Shown one piece after another: positions 17,366 to 27,254 of a DNA stretch of 64,000 nucleotides. A model generated the notes under the pieces. It was given only the letters and a program-made list of their open reading frames with translations, ran no database searches and was not told the origin of the DNA. The stretch spans positions 62,001 through 126,000 of the forward strand of contig CBDBGT010000013.1 of NCBI GenBank assembly GCA_965205365.1, written 5' to 3'. The stretch comes from JALZUR01 sp965205365 (GTDB taxonomy: Bacteria > Bdellovibrionota > Bdellovibrionia > Bdellovibrionales > UBA1609). The first letter of the stretch is position 1. Each line of letters begins with the position of its first letter. Made by a program: the position numbers and the translations under genes.

Positions 17366-18848
17366 AGCCTCTCCGTTATCTAGAAGGGTGTAGTTTGTGC
17401 CAATCTCATTTGAGGTGGCCAGTACCAACTTGAAGTATTGATGTAATTTGAGTTTAAAAGTCCACATCGCTGCAGTATTTTGTGCATAAATGACTCTGGG
17501 TTTGTGTAACCATAGCCCATCCTTCTAAGCACTTTAATCTTGTTGTTTAAGCCTTCACTTACTGCTGTTGTGAGCCCAGACATAATATATCCTTCAATGT
17601 AACCTCTGTACTTTCTTAAGGTTTTTGCAAATTTCAAAAAGGGCTTTAATTTTGACTCTCTTGCATATCGGTACCAAAGAACCAGAGCTTTTCTAAAGTC
17701 TTTTACATTCTTTTGATCTAAAACTTTATGGAAGTGCTCAACTAAAACTGAAGCTTTAAAAATGTTCTTATTCACATCTAAAAGCCTCTCTAATTTAGTA
17801 AAATCTCCTTTAGATAAATTCTTCTCACGCTCCACTAAAATATATCTTTTATGAGGTGCTAGCACATCCATTAAAAACTTATCTTCATTTTCTTTAGCTT
17901 TTTTAAACTCAAATTTTCTCACATCATCAAAAAAATTATTTAGCCCTTCTGCAACATGGAACCTATCAACACAGACCTTAGCATTCTCACATTTACCTAT
18001 CACAGCCTCAATAAAAGCATCATGCATATCAACTGCAAAAAACTTGATCTTATCTAGCTGCTCTTTTGTTAATACCTTTAAACAATTAAGTAAGCTTGGA
18101 CCCTTTCTGCCCATTGCATTTGAGAGCACCTTTCTCATCTTCGTACAGACTAAATTTGTGATGAACTTAATCGTATTCTTGTCACAAGACTTCTTTCCAA
18201 AAATAGTTCTAAAGTGCACCTCATCAGATGACATCTGCTCTAAATCTAACTTTCTTTCAGCATAGCTTAAAAGAGGTTTTATTTGCTTCATCCGGTACTG
18301 ATCCAAATTCCACACAGTCTTGGGGTTCATTCTTAAAATTCTAGCAACTGACTCACAAGTCATCTCTTCACAAAGACGTCCTGCTTTTTCTACAAGTGAG
18401 TAAGTTAAGTTTTCAAAATTAGGGTGAGTAAAATCAACACCAGCTGATCTGACTTTATCATCACACATTAAGCAGTGCCCTCGAAGCTGTTTTAAGTAAA
18501 TCCACACCTCTTCATATGAGCCTATTGGAGAAGCTTTAATTTTTCGAAGCTTCCACTCATGGACATGAGATATTTGGCAGCCACATTGATTACAGCCTAC
18601 ATTTTCACGATCTTGTTTTGCGTAAAGGACTAGTTTTAACTCTTTATCACAAGCCTCCCAGTTTTCTAATTTTACACCTTGAAGACCTAGTGATTTTACG
18701 ATTAACTTTTCAAATAGCTCCATTTAATCCTCCGACAATTTAGTTTATTTAGTAACCAAATTTTAATTGTGTGGAGGGAGCTTGTTTATCTTTTTCAGGA
18801 CTTTAGGCTTGTTGGCATGGATCACACCCTTCTAGATAACGGTGAACC
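17366..18848 (-). mobile_element. ISL3-family element, copy 1 (in cas9)
   Basis: The 1483-bp element is flanked by the duplicated octamer AATGCTTC at 17358-17365 and 18849-18856, the target size expected for ISL3. The inner terminal inverted repeat core is CCGTTATCTAGAAGGGTGT at 17373-17391, with its complement at 18824-18842. Copy 2 at 31243-32725 has the same length, so the ends are well defined. Confidence 0.95.
17380..18723 (-). CDS. ISL3-family transposase, copy 1
   Basis: The 447-residue protein has the ISL3 architecture: an N-terminal zinc-finger-like Cys cluster (CNQCGCQISHVHEW, about 44-57, and CLMCDD), an HTH-like middle, and a DDE domain with FFAVDMHDAFIEAV, VCVDRFHVAEGLNN and the terminal VSEGLNNKIKVLRRMGYGY. 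It differs from copy 2 by a Pro/Ser change (MGRKGPSLLN). It lies in the same orientation as cas9, so its transcript would run into the cas9 3' part and cas1-cas2. Confidence 0.95.
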   Translation of the reverse strand: MELFEKLIVKSLGLQGVKLENWEACDKELKLVLYAKQDRENVGCNQCGCQISHVHEWKLRKIKASPIGSYEEVWIYLKQLRGHCLMCDDKVRSAGVDFTHPNFENLTYSLVEKAGRLCEEMTCESVARILRMNPKTVWNLDQYRMKQIKPLLSYAERKLDLEQMSSDEVHFRTIFGKKSCDKNTIKFITNLVCTKMRKVLSNAMGRKGPSLLNCLKVLTKEQLDKIKFFAVDMHDAFIEAVIGKCENAKVCVDRFHVAEGLNNFFDDVRKFEFKKAKENEDKFLMDVLAPHKRYILVEREKNLSKGDFTKLERLLDVNKNIFKASVLVEHFHKVLDQKNVKDFRKALVLWYRYARESKLKPFLKFAKTLRKYRGYIEGYIMSGLTTAVSEGLNNKIKVLRRMGYGYTNPESFMHKILQRCGLLNSNYINTSSWYWPPQMRLAQTTPF

Positions 18849-20772
18849 AATGCTTCATACGGTGTTTTGTTTTTCTTAGTTCTATTTTCTGAAGCTAAAA
18901 CAAGTACCTTATTCGACCTAGAATTATCTAATGTCCGACTGAATGGTAAAATGTGATCTATCTCAACTTTTTCAGACAAAACCATTTCCTCTGAAATATT
19001 TTCTCCTGAATAGACACATTTACACTCTAATTTATTTTTTATCTCAAACCACATTTTAACCCGTTCTATATTTCTACGATTCCGCTTCTCCCCTCGTTCA
19101 GTTATAAACTCGCGCGCTTTATCGTTTAATTTTTCATTCTCTTTATGTGTCTTTGAAATTTCATCTTTCTTTTTCTTATTTAGTTTTAGTTCACGAGCAA
19201 ATTCAATATGAATTTCATCTGGCATACTATAGGTATTAATTAATTCATTAATTAGAGCTTGAAGTTGTTTTAATCCAACATGAACCGTTGGGTTACCTAT
19301 TTTTCCATATTTTTTCTCATCTTTATTAAGATTCTTGTTATGTCTTTTAATGTGCTTCGAAATCGGAAGAACTGAAGTTGGAATAGCTTTCCCGTAATAT
19401 GAAAGAGTCTTCACTTTTTCAATAGATTCTTTTTTTTGTATATCATGAATAACAGACCCTGGAGATTCACCATCTTCTAAAGAGGTCCTGACCACTTCTG
19501 TTAAAGCCTTCTCAGAAAAAGCACATGTAAATTCAGAATAAGACTTTGGTAATTCAGCCTCTAATATTAGCCATTTATCTTCAGGGCTCAAAAAAGAAAA
19601 CTTTTGCCCTTTAAAGTCTTCTTCTAATTTTATTATATTTTTAGCCTGAAAAAAAACATTTGATAAAAGATTTAATTCTTCAATTGAAACTTCATTCTTA
19701 TTATTTTTTAAAAGCCCCTTTTTAGTATCTAGAAAAAATGAGCTTATATCACATCCTGGCAATTTCCCCTTTCCTATACTTTTTTCAATAGTAAACTGAA
19801 GGTCTTCTTTAAATCCAAGTATTTTTTTTATCGCCATAAAAGTTATTGTTTTCTTTGTTAAAAAGTTATTGAACACAGTTTTAATTTGTTCTTTATCTAA
19901 CTTTTTCTCCAAAAAATCTTCCTCTCTCCATCTTAAATTATGTAAATTAGAAAGTAGCCTAAACCTTTCAAAAATAGGTAAATATTGGTATGCTCTAGGT
20001 TCATCAGAATAAAGTGAGCATTTCCCAACTTCAACAGGCCTAAGAGGCCTCTGATAAAAAATACAATCTTTAAGCTTTTTCCATTCATCATCAGATTTTT
20101 CATGATATTTACTCTGCTTAGCTCTGATTTTATCAAACTCCTCTTTAATTAAATCCCTAGTTAGACAGAAGCCATGTTCAATTGTCGCTTTTGTAGTTTC
20201 TCTTTTTTGATAGCGCTTATAAAGATAGTCCCCAACAGATAATGATTCAGTTTCCTTCATATTTTTTTCTAAATTTTCAATTCCACTAGATAGTTTTGTC
20301 TGAGTTTTATTCAAACTATCCTTTCTGCTAGATAAAAACCCTCTTTTTTTACTTAGGTGCAAAATAGCTCGGCCAAGCTCATAAGGACTAAGCTTATTGT
20401 CTAGAGCCTTAGATCTTAACTCTAAGACATCTAATTTTTTTAGTTCTTCTTGCTTTACTTTATCTCTTGGAAATAATTCTAATTTAATAAGTTGGTTTAA
20501 AACCTGTTTTTTTCTTTGTAATGACCTATCTCTATTTCTTCTCATTAGTCTAGCCTGTCTCCTTGCAACTGCTAATGAAGCTTTTGTTTTTGCATCTCTT
20601 GAGTCAGAAAAAATCCTCACGCCCATCTTTACAATAGATTCTGGTGTTCCTTCTTCAGTGAGTTTTAGTAATGTCCAACCAATCGAATTAGTACCTAAAT
20701 CTAGACCAAGTCTATATTTCATATTTATTTTCCTCCATCAAAAGCAATTAAAATAAAATTTATTACACACTG

Positions 20773-20801
20773 TTGACAAATTAGTTTAGCTACATTAACA
20801 T
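20773..20801 (+). promoter_or_regulatory. tracrRNA promoter
   Basis: A perfect -35 box TTGACA (20773-20778), a 17-bp spacer, then TAACAT (20796-20801) as -10. Predicted start is about 20808, 27 bases before the anti-repeat. It fires away from cas9, whose start is at 20722. Confidence 0.7.
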
Positions 20802-20807
20802 GGCTAA

Positions 20808-20917
20808 CGCAACTAGATTAAATTTATTTGAAGTGGGATTCTGTATTTCAATCAGTAGCAAGGGCTTCAGCCCACAAAATTACACTCAAGGGTACGCCCT
20901 TGAGTGCTTCTTTTTTT
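20808..20917 (+). ncRNA. tracrRNA for the type II-C system
   Basis: The anti-repeat at 20835-20859 (GGGATTCTGTATTTCAATCA then GTAGC) pairs with the first 24 bases of the CRISPR repeat: 17 perfect pairs, one G-U, then six pairs around a single-base bulge. It is followed by a short nexus-like hairpin GGGC-TTCA-GCCC (20862-20873) and a strong terminator hairpin. This order (anti-repeat, nexus, terminal hairpin) is that of known tracrRNAs. The 5' boundary is inferred from the promoter. Confidence 0.9.
20883..20917 (+). terminator. tracrRNA intrinsic terminator
   Basis: A 10-bp perfect stem CACTCAAGGG / CCCTTGAGTG closes a TACG tetraloop (20893-20896) and is followed by CTTC and seven T. In type II systems this last hairpin is also bound by Cas9. 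Confidence 0.9.
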
Positions 20918-21485
20918 AAAATTAAGATGACTTTGAAATAATTCAATCTAAGGCTAGATAGTAATACTATCTCAAATTCAGACTTTTTTCTAGACTTAAG
21001 TTTAAATAAAAAGTTGCCCCAATCTTTAGTAAGATTTGGCTGTTTTTAACTAATCTGCAAAAAAAGACATGATTAAAAGAAAATTAAATTATAAAAATTT
21101 TTACTTTCATTGACGACTTTATTTTAGGATTAAATCAAGAACAAAGCAGGCTTTTATCTAGTAGGAAAGGGAGAACTTTTCCCCTTGTATTATCCTAATC
21201 TGAAAAAAGCATCATAATTTATTTACTGTTTTAATTCCCTAGTTTTAAAAATTTTAAAATTCTACATGAAAAATAAATTTATCCCACTCTTTAATAAACT
21301 CTTTTTGAAAAAAATATATTGTTACGACTATTTTTAGAGTTTTTAAAAAAAATTCGCCTTGAGCACACAAGACATCAAGGTCAAAAAAAAACCTCGTGGT
21401 TACTCTACTTTCAACATTTACAAAATATTAAGGCCCGCTATATTTAACTATTACAAAAAATTTAAAAAATCTAAGCTCGAATTCA
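20918..21485. other. AT-rich intergenic region
   Basis: About 570 bp between the tracrRNA terminator and the end of addA. I see no convincing gene, repeat or conserved RNA. Short frames here have no Shine-Dalgarno or recognisable residues. Confidence 0.6.
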
Positions 21486-24278
21486 TTACACCCCTGTTTT
21501 TAAAAACATTTTCTCTTCATAAGGAAATACTAACACAAGGTTATACTTTAAATTATTAAAACCTTTAAGATATTGAGCTAACATATCCTTATAGGTTTCT
21601 AATTGAGAAAAGCCCTTTTCTAAGCCCTTAGAACTTCCTGTTTTATAATCAATGATCCAAACTTCATCATTAATTTTAGACCACAAATCAATTTTACCAG
21701 AAATTTTAAATTCTCCATTATAATCAAAGCCCCATTCTCTTTTTCCTGTTAATAGAATTTGACTAAAAGGAATTTTTTTTTGCTTAAAAAGATACCCCAC
21801 AGCTTCTAAATGTTTTTCTTCATTATCTTTAAAAGAATTCTTAATTTCCCTCTCTGCTTCCTTTAAATTTTGAACTCTTTCCATCATCTCATGGAAGAAA
21901 ACCCCTTCTGATATGGCAAAAGAAAGTTTTAAAAAACGACTAACATCACCTTCATAATTTTTAATTTCATCTTCATTTTTTTTTGTAGCCCCTCTTTTTT
22001 TCTTATCTAAAAACTCACTAAACCCTTCCCTTAAGAAAAACCCCTCATGGTTTTTCTCTACAACTGTGGTCTTATCAGAGGTTTTAAAAGGTTTTAATTC
22101 ACTAAAAAATTCTTTTTCTTGTTTAGTTTTAGTTAAAAAATCTAGAGTTAAACTAAGCCAAGATGGAGCAGTGGATACTTTTGAAATTTTTTTTGATCCA
22201 ATAAGTGACAATGTTTTTTTTGCTCTTGTCATTGCCACATAAAAAAGCCTTTTATTTTCAGTGAGCATTTGAGTTTTCTCACTTAAAATTAAGTCTTTAA
22301 CGGCCATGGGAAAGATTGTTTTATTTTCATTGACAGAATAGCCCTTTAAGCTAAATAAGTTTTTTTCTAAATTAAAATAATACGAATTAGATTTAGAAAA
22401 ATTTGATTTATTCATTCCTATAATATACACATGATCAAATTCAAGGCCCTTTGACCCATGAGCAGTCATAAGCAAACAGCCACTACTTGGTTTTACTTCT
22501 TCACTCTCAAACCCATAAGATCCTGATAAAATATCATCAATAAACTCTTGTAAATTAAAATTATTTTTTTTCTCCTCTTGCTCCAATGCTGACACCAACT
22601 TTAAGATATTAGACTCCCTAGCCTTAGTGGGGTCTAAGTTTTGAGAAAAATCTAAAAATCCTGATGAACCTATAAATTCTGAAAGTAAAACTGAATAAGA
22701 TAGATTTTCAGACATTTTAAAAAGTTTTTTTAAATTAAGCACTCCTTTTTTTTCAGAAAAAACACCCCATAATGATTTAATCTCTTTATTTTTTATTTTC
22801 TTCATTGCAGTTTGTATCTCTAAATCAGACACCTCACACCAAAGCGACATAAGTAAAACCAGTATGTTTTCATCATTATGAGGATCTAGTAAAAAACTTA
22901 AAAAACTTAAAAGTTCAATGATTTCTAAGGAAGTTTCAAAGCCCTTTGAAAATGAAAATTTATACTCAATTCCTGCTTTTCTAAGTTCTTTACTAAAATC
23001 TAAAAGGTCTTTAGATCTTTTAGATAAAATTGCAACTGACTCCTTCTCTAAATCAATGGCTTTTAATCCTTTTATAACATATAAAAACTCATCACCAAGA
23101 GCCCCCTCTTTAAAGTGCACTACTTTAACACTGCCTTTTACGTTCTCTACGGTGGGTTTCATTTTAACAAAATCTGGAAGTATAAATTTAGTAAGTCCGT
23201 TTGCAAATTCTACTATTTCAGGAGCTGATCTATAATTATTGAGCATATACTCAGTCTGCCCTCCAGACTCCTTTATTTTAACAAATTCTTTTAAAAAAAT
23301 TTCTTTTCGAGCCCCTCTAAAAAAATAGATACTCTGAAAGGGATCTCCAACAAAATAATTTCTAGATTTTTCAGATAATATATTAATAATTTTTTTTTGT
23401 ATTGGGCTTATATCTTGATATTCATCAAAAAAACAAAAATTCCATATTTTTTCATTAAACTTATTCTCAATTAATTTATTTAGCACCTGCACTTCTATAT
23501 CAGATACACTGCTTATCTGATTGTCTTTAATATATAGTGTTAAGCGTTGATTCCATTTAGTGTATAGCTTTTGGTACAACTGGTGTCGTTTAGAATAGCT
23601 TTTTAAAAACTCTTCTGTGTTGGATTCATCAGTAAGAGTATTTTTTAAATCTTTAAATTTTTTTTTCTCTTTAAAGCTTAAGCCCTCTATATATTCAAGT
23701 AAAGCAAGGTCTCCTTTATCACATAGCATATATGCTGTTTTATCACCAGAATCTAGGGCAAGGTTTTTAACTCTATCTTGTACAAAAGACTTTAAATATT
23801 GAAAACTGAGTGCTTCAGGGTTAGTATTAGAGCTTGCGTAAATATGGGCAAAAGCATTTAAAACATCATTCTCTGTTTGAGCTTCTGTAAAAAACTTTTG
23901 AGCACCCTCTTCTACAATTAAATTATGAAGTATTCCCCTTTCTACCTTATTGCGATGAGATTGAGAAAAATATCTTTGTTCACCAACTATTTGACTATGA
24001 TTGATTTGATCTAAAATCTTTAAAAAAATAGAATGTAGCGTTCCCACCTCTAAAAAGCTAGAGGACACATAATCCAAAAAATTTTCATCATTTAATTCAA
24101 CAGCTTTTGAAATGAGTCTTTCTGACAATTCATTTGCTGCTTTAATTGTAAATGTGGAGAGAAGAATTTTAGGTCGAAGCCCTTCTTTCTTAAAAAAATC
24201 TTGATACACACTATAAACAGCATTTAACAACCCTGTGGTCTTTCCTGCACCTGCTGTAGCTCTTACAATTTTATTCAT
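21486..24278 (-). CDS. addA: AddA-type ATP-dependent helicase/nuclease subunit
   Basis: AddA is the 3'-5' UvrD-like helicase and nuclease subunit of AddAB, which resects double-strand breaks for RecA. The 930-residue protein has Walker A RATAGAGKTTGLL (about 6-18), motif Ia STFTIKAANEL, motif II FFDEYQDISPIQ, motif III VGDPFQSIYFFRG, motif V AHGSKGLEFDHVYI and motif VI VAMTRAKKTL. A C-terminal PD-(D/E)xK nuclease is marked by GKIDLWSKI...VWIIDYKTG. It is shorter than Bacillus AddA (about 1230). It overlaps addB by 4 bp and is transcribed with it. Confidence 0.88.
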   Translation of the reverse strand: MNKIVRATAGAGKTTGLLNAVYSVYQDFFKKEGLRPKILLSTFTIKAANELSERLISKAVELNDENFLDYVSSSFLEVGTLHSIFLKILDQINHSQIVGEQRYFSQSHRNKVERGILHNLIVEEGAQKFFTEAQTENDVLNAFAHIYASSNTNPEALSFQYLKSFVQDRVKNLALDSGDKTAYMLCDKGDLALLEYIEGLSFKEKKKFKDLKNTLTDESNTEEFLKSYSKRHQLYQKLYTKWNQRLTLYIKDNQISSVSDIEVQVLNKLIENKFNEKIWNFCFFDEYQDISPIQKKIINILSEKSRNYFVGDPFQSIYFFRGARKEIFLKEFVKIKESGGQTEYMLNNYRSAPEIVEFANGLTKFILPDFVKMKPTVENVKGSVKVVHFKEGALGDEFLYVIKGLKAIDLEKESVAILSKRSKDLLDFSKELRKAGIEYKFSFSKGFETSLEIIELLSFLSFLLDPHNDENILVLLMSLWCEVSDLEIQTAMKKIKNKEIKSLWGVFSEKKGVLNLKKLFKMSENLSYSVLLSEFIGSSGFLDFSQNLDPTKARESNILKLVSALEQEEKKNNFNLQEFIDDILSGSYGFESEEVKPSSGCLLMTAHGSKGLEFDHVYIIGMNKSNFSKSNSYYFNLEKNLFSLKGYSVNENKTIFPMAVKDLILSEKTQMLTENKRLFYVAMTRAKKTLSLIGSKKISKVSTAPSWLSLTLDFLTKTKQEKEFFSELKPFKTSDKTTVVEKNHEGFFLREGFSEFLDKKKRGATKKNEDEIKNYEGDVSRFLKLSFAISEGVFFHEMMERVQNLKEAEREIKNSFKDNEEKHLEAVGYLFKQKKIPFSQILLTGKREWGFDYNGEFKISGKIDLWSKINDEVWIIDYKTGSSKGLEKGFSQLETYKDMLAQYLKGFNNLKYNLVLVFPYEEKMFLKTGV

Positions 24279-26647
24279 TGAAATGTTTCCGATTTTTTAC
24301 AAATTCCAACCCACTCACAGCTTAAACAAATCTTTGAATAAACTGGGTTTGGTTTTTCATTAAACACGTTATTCGATATTTTTTCCAAGGTTTGCCAAAA
24401 CTTAACTAAAAACAGTTCTAGCTTTTCTTCATATTTCTCTATTGTTACAGCAGAGCCTTGTGGCACTTCTTTAGCAAACTTTTCTCCACTTCCTTTACTC
24501 ACAAACCCCTTTACCCTTTTATAAGCTTTGGCGTTGATATATTGAAAACCTAAAAAATCTTTAAATTCACCCATAAAACCTTTATCTAAAGCTATACAAT
24601 ATAAAAACAACTGTGGTGACAGTTTAGACCCTGTATATCTAGTTAAAGAAACTGACCCTGTCCCTGCCCTCTTATAATCATATAAAAACACCTCATCCTC
24701 TTTAAAAATATCCATTCTATCAATGACGCCAACTACATTATAGTCACCATGATTTTTTACAAAAGTTTTTTCTTTAAGGTTTACAAAAAAAGAAAAAAAC
24801 CTTTCAGATTCAATTTTTTTAACCCCTTGATCTTTAATATATTTATTCTCTGATTCAATTATTTTCCACAAATGCTTAACAAAAAAATCCAACGACCCTT
24901 TTCTAAAATAATTAAGCTCCTCTTTTTTTGTATAAATCATTCCTTCCAGTAATTCTTTAAATTTATTTTCTGTAAGATTCTTATTGTCCACCTCTTCAAG
25001 TGCTTTATGAATCAATAAGCCCTCTTCTTTTGGAGATAAAAAATAATCTTCATCTGCCTCAAAGTTTAAACCTAAAACTTTTTCTAAATAAAATTTATAT
25101 GGACATTCATCATATTTTTGAAGGCTTGATGCTGATATTTTATTATCAGTGTACTCAAGCCGACTCCGATTAAAATTAAGCCCTTCTTTCTTTTTAACTT
25201 TCTTTCGATTAGTGCTTAGCTCCTTTTTCTCTTCATCATAGAGCATTTTAAAAACTCCGGGCTTTAAAGAACTTCCAGTCGCCATTTTTTCAGAGTATAA
25301 AATATGTTTTAAAACATTTTGATTTAACATCATTGGATTTTTCATAAGTTCTTTAGCATAATTATGGTTTAAGCTTGGAAAATCCATCCCTAAATCTCTT
25401 TGTAAACCTAATAAAGTCGTGTTTGTAAAAATCTGCTCACCATTTCTTTTAAATAAAGACTCATTCCAGCCTAAAACGTAGATTTCCTCTACTTCTTGAA
25501 CTGGAAAATATGTGTAATCTTGAATAGGAAGTTTTGTAAAAATTTTTTTAAACTTGCTTTCTTCTCTATTGTCAATTTCACTCAAGATCCTCACCCAACT
25601 AGATATGGGCATTAAATGCTTAAACCCTATTTGACTTGCTATTGGTGATAATAAATTTAAATCATACTCGGTAAATCGACCTTGAAAAAACTCTAGCACC
25701 TCTTCATATGAAATTTTAACATCTTCTTTCTTAGATATATTTATTATGTTTTTGCTTTTAAACTTATACCCATAACTGGTTTCTATTATTTCAATTTTAT
25801 TTTTTAATTTTTTTATGCAATCTTTTATAAAAGACTGTTCTCTTTTTGAATAAAAAAACACCTGTTCTTTAAAAAATTCTCTTTGATAAACAAAAAATAA
25901 ATTTTCATACCCTTGGTTTTTTGGATACAAGAATAGGCTTTGATTCTTTTTAAGGCCTTTACTCATTTTATTTAACACAAACCTTACTTCTTCAATTTGT
26001 GAAGAAAAGTTTGAAAACTCGAATTCAACTTTATTTTCTTTTAAAACTGTGCAAAGTTCAAGTTGAGTTTGCCATTGAACGGTTTTTTGTTGAAGCTTTA
26101 AAATACTTCCAATAAACTGCTCTTCAAATCCCACTGGTAAATTTAATAGTAAAGACTCTAAGAAAATGTATTTATTAGATTTTAAAACCTTATTTAAACA
26201 AAGTTTAATAAAACTTCTAGGTATAACTTTTCTTTGAAAAGCTTTGTTTACAAATTTAAAAATTAAATCAAGCTTAGTTCTATAGTTAAGCTCATTGTTT
26301 TCTAGAAAATATTCCCTTAAAACATCAAAAACCTCACTTTCAACAAAAGGATCTGGAAAATTTTTCACCCACTTAATATAATCTAGAGCATCTTTTACAT
26401 CTACTTTGTTGTTAAAGGTGTAGGGGTAAAGAAAGTCATCAACAATTTTTAACCCTTCATCTTGAATAAGCTTTTGAGTTAAAAGGTAATCTAAGGTTAC
26501 CACATCTTGATCTGATACAATATTAGCCCCTAGATTAAAAAGGATTTCTTTTATCTGAAGGCTTTCAGCTTCTGTGCTTACAACTAAGGTCTTTTGACCA
26601 AAACTATTTTCATAGTGTTTTTTAACCTCCCTATATATCTCCACCAC
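24275..26647 (-). CDS. addB: AddB-type nuclease subunit
   Basis: This is the partner of AddA. The 790-residue protein has a poorly conserved, apparently helicase-inactive N-terminus and a clear C-terminal PD-(D/E)xK nuclease: entry KISASSLQKYDECPYKFYLE (about 505-524), catalytic GVIDRMDIFKEDEVFLYDYK (about 645-664), and a terminal Cys cluster ICLSCEWVGIC. With the earlier Cys in DECPYKF this forms the iron-sulfur staple known for AddB. No Walker A is obvious. It starts at 26647 and is coupled to addA by an ATGA-type overlap. Confidence 0.82.
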   Translation of the reverse strand: MVEIYREVKKHYENSFGQKTLVVSTEAESLQIKEILFNLGANIVSDQDVVTLDYLLTQKLIQDEGLKIVDDFLYPYTFNNKVDVKDALDYIKWVKNFPDPFVESEVFDVLREYFLENNELNYRTKLDLIFKFVNKAFQRKVIPRSFIKLCLNKVLKSNKYIFLESLLLNLPVGFEEQFIGSILKLQQKTVQWQTQLELCTVLKENKVEFEFSNFSSQIEEVRFVLNKMSKGLKKNQSLFLYPKNQGYENLFFVYQREFFKEQVFFYSKREQSFIKDCIKKLKNKIEIIETSYGYKFKSKNIINISKKEDVKISYEEVLEFFQGRFTEYDLNLLSPIASQIGFKHLMPISSWVRILSEIDNREESKFKKIFTKLPIQDYTYFPVQEVEEIYVLGWNESLFKRNGEQIFTNTTLLGLQRDLGMDFPSLNHNYAKELMKNPMMLNQNVLKHILYSEKMATGSSLKPGVFKMLYDEEKKELSTNRKKVKKKEGLNFNRSRLEYTDNKISASSLQKYDECPYKFYLEKVLGLNFEADEDYFLSPKEEGLLIHKALEEVDNKNLTENKFKELLEGMIYTKKEELNYFRKGSLDFFVKHLWKIIESENKYIKDQGVKKIESERFFSFFVNLKEKTFVKNHGDYNVVGVIDRMDIFKEDEVFLYDYKRAGTGSVSLTRYTGSKLSPQLFLYCIALDKGFMGEFKDFLGFQYINAKAYKRVKGFVSKGSGEKFAKEVPQGSAVTIEKYEEKLELFLVKFWQTLEKISNNVFNEKPNPVYSKICLSCEWVGICKKSETFQ

Positions 26648-26827
26648 ACACCATCCTCTTTGCTCCTACTAACTTACAAATAAATAATACTACAGATGTA
26701 ATAAAAGATTTAAACATATTAGGCTGCCTCTCTAAGTTATTTTAAAAAGTTATAAATTGTTTAAAAGTTTAGCAGTTTCCCTTTAAATATTTTAAAAATA
26801 AAGCAAAGACAATATATGAAATGCGGT

Positions 26828-27076
26828 AGTTTAGACACAAGATTGGTGTTAAAAGCACTTAAAATGGCCATAAAAAAAGTTAACCCAAGTGCTGAAGTGA
26901 TTTTTCATTGAGATGGTAAAACTCAATACGCTAGTGATGCTTATAGACAGTTTTTAAAAAACAAAAAGATAAGGCCAAGTATGAGTAAAAAAGGGAATTG
27001 CTATGATAATGCATATACTAAAAGTTGGTTTTCAAGTTTAAAAAAAGAAGCTCTTGATAAAAACTCTCCTAAATAG
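26828..27076 (+). pseudogene. IS3 orfB fragment
   Basis: An in-frame relic reads SLDTRLVLKALKMAIKK, VIFH then a stop, DGKTQYASDAYRQFLK and SKKGNCYDNAYTKSWFSSL. This is the middle-to-C-terminal DDE core of an IS3 transposase related to the one at 11483-11947. Both ends are missing. Confidence 0.8.
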
Positions 27077-27120
27077 ATTGCTCGATTCTTAAAAGAATTA
27101 TTAAGATAAAATCCATTCAT

Positions 27121-27231
27121 GATTTTAAAGAAATCTACCTCTACTTTGCATTTGTTGATATGAGAAAATCTATAAGTGGACTTTCAACTCTTGCTCAATG
27201 TGAAATCTCTACTAATAAGTGGGGAGCGTAG
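27121..27231 (+). pseudogene. IS66 tnpB fragment
   Basis: The frame reads KEIYLYFAFVDMRKSISGLS then TLAQCEISTNK and a stop, matching the start of IS66 TnpB (the DMRK..DGL motif). It is related to the copy at 59586-59964. Confidence 0.7.
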
Positions 27232-27254
27232 ATTATCACTTTAGAGCGCTTTAC

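Larger units (their letters stand above)
16139..20722 (-). pseudogene. cas9: Type II-C Cas9, split by an ISL3 insertion
   Basis: The RNA-guided nuclease starts at ATG 20722. The 5' part (20722-18849) encodes RuvC-I GLDLGTNSIGW (Asp8), the Arg-rich bridge helix (about 53-75), REC lobe, RuvC-II IHIEFAREL (Glu507) and HNH VEIDHILPFS (His590). The frame then runs into the IS and stops. The 3' part (17357-16139) resumes with FGDEEVKWES, carries RuvC-III RHHAIDALIV (restored His727, Asp730) and the PAM-interacting region. Removing the IS and one 8-bp duplicate gives 3093 nt, 1030 residues, with no other lesion and all catalytic residues present. As it stands no full-length Cas9 can be made. It heads the operon cas9-cas1-cas2. 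Confidence 0.96.

Noticed and set aside
17380..18723. The ISL3 transposase as a CRISPR-associated transposon component
   Set aside because: The second near-identical copy with its own target duplication far from the CRISPR locus shows it is an ordinary IS.
21359..21559. 66-codon plus-strand frame after the tracrRNA region
   Set aside because: TTG start without Shine-Dalgarno, overlaps the 3' end of addA on the opposite strand and resembles nothing known.
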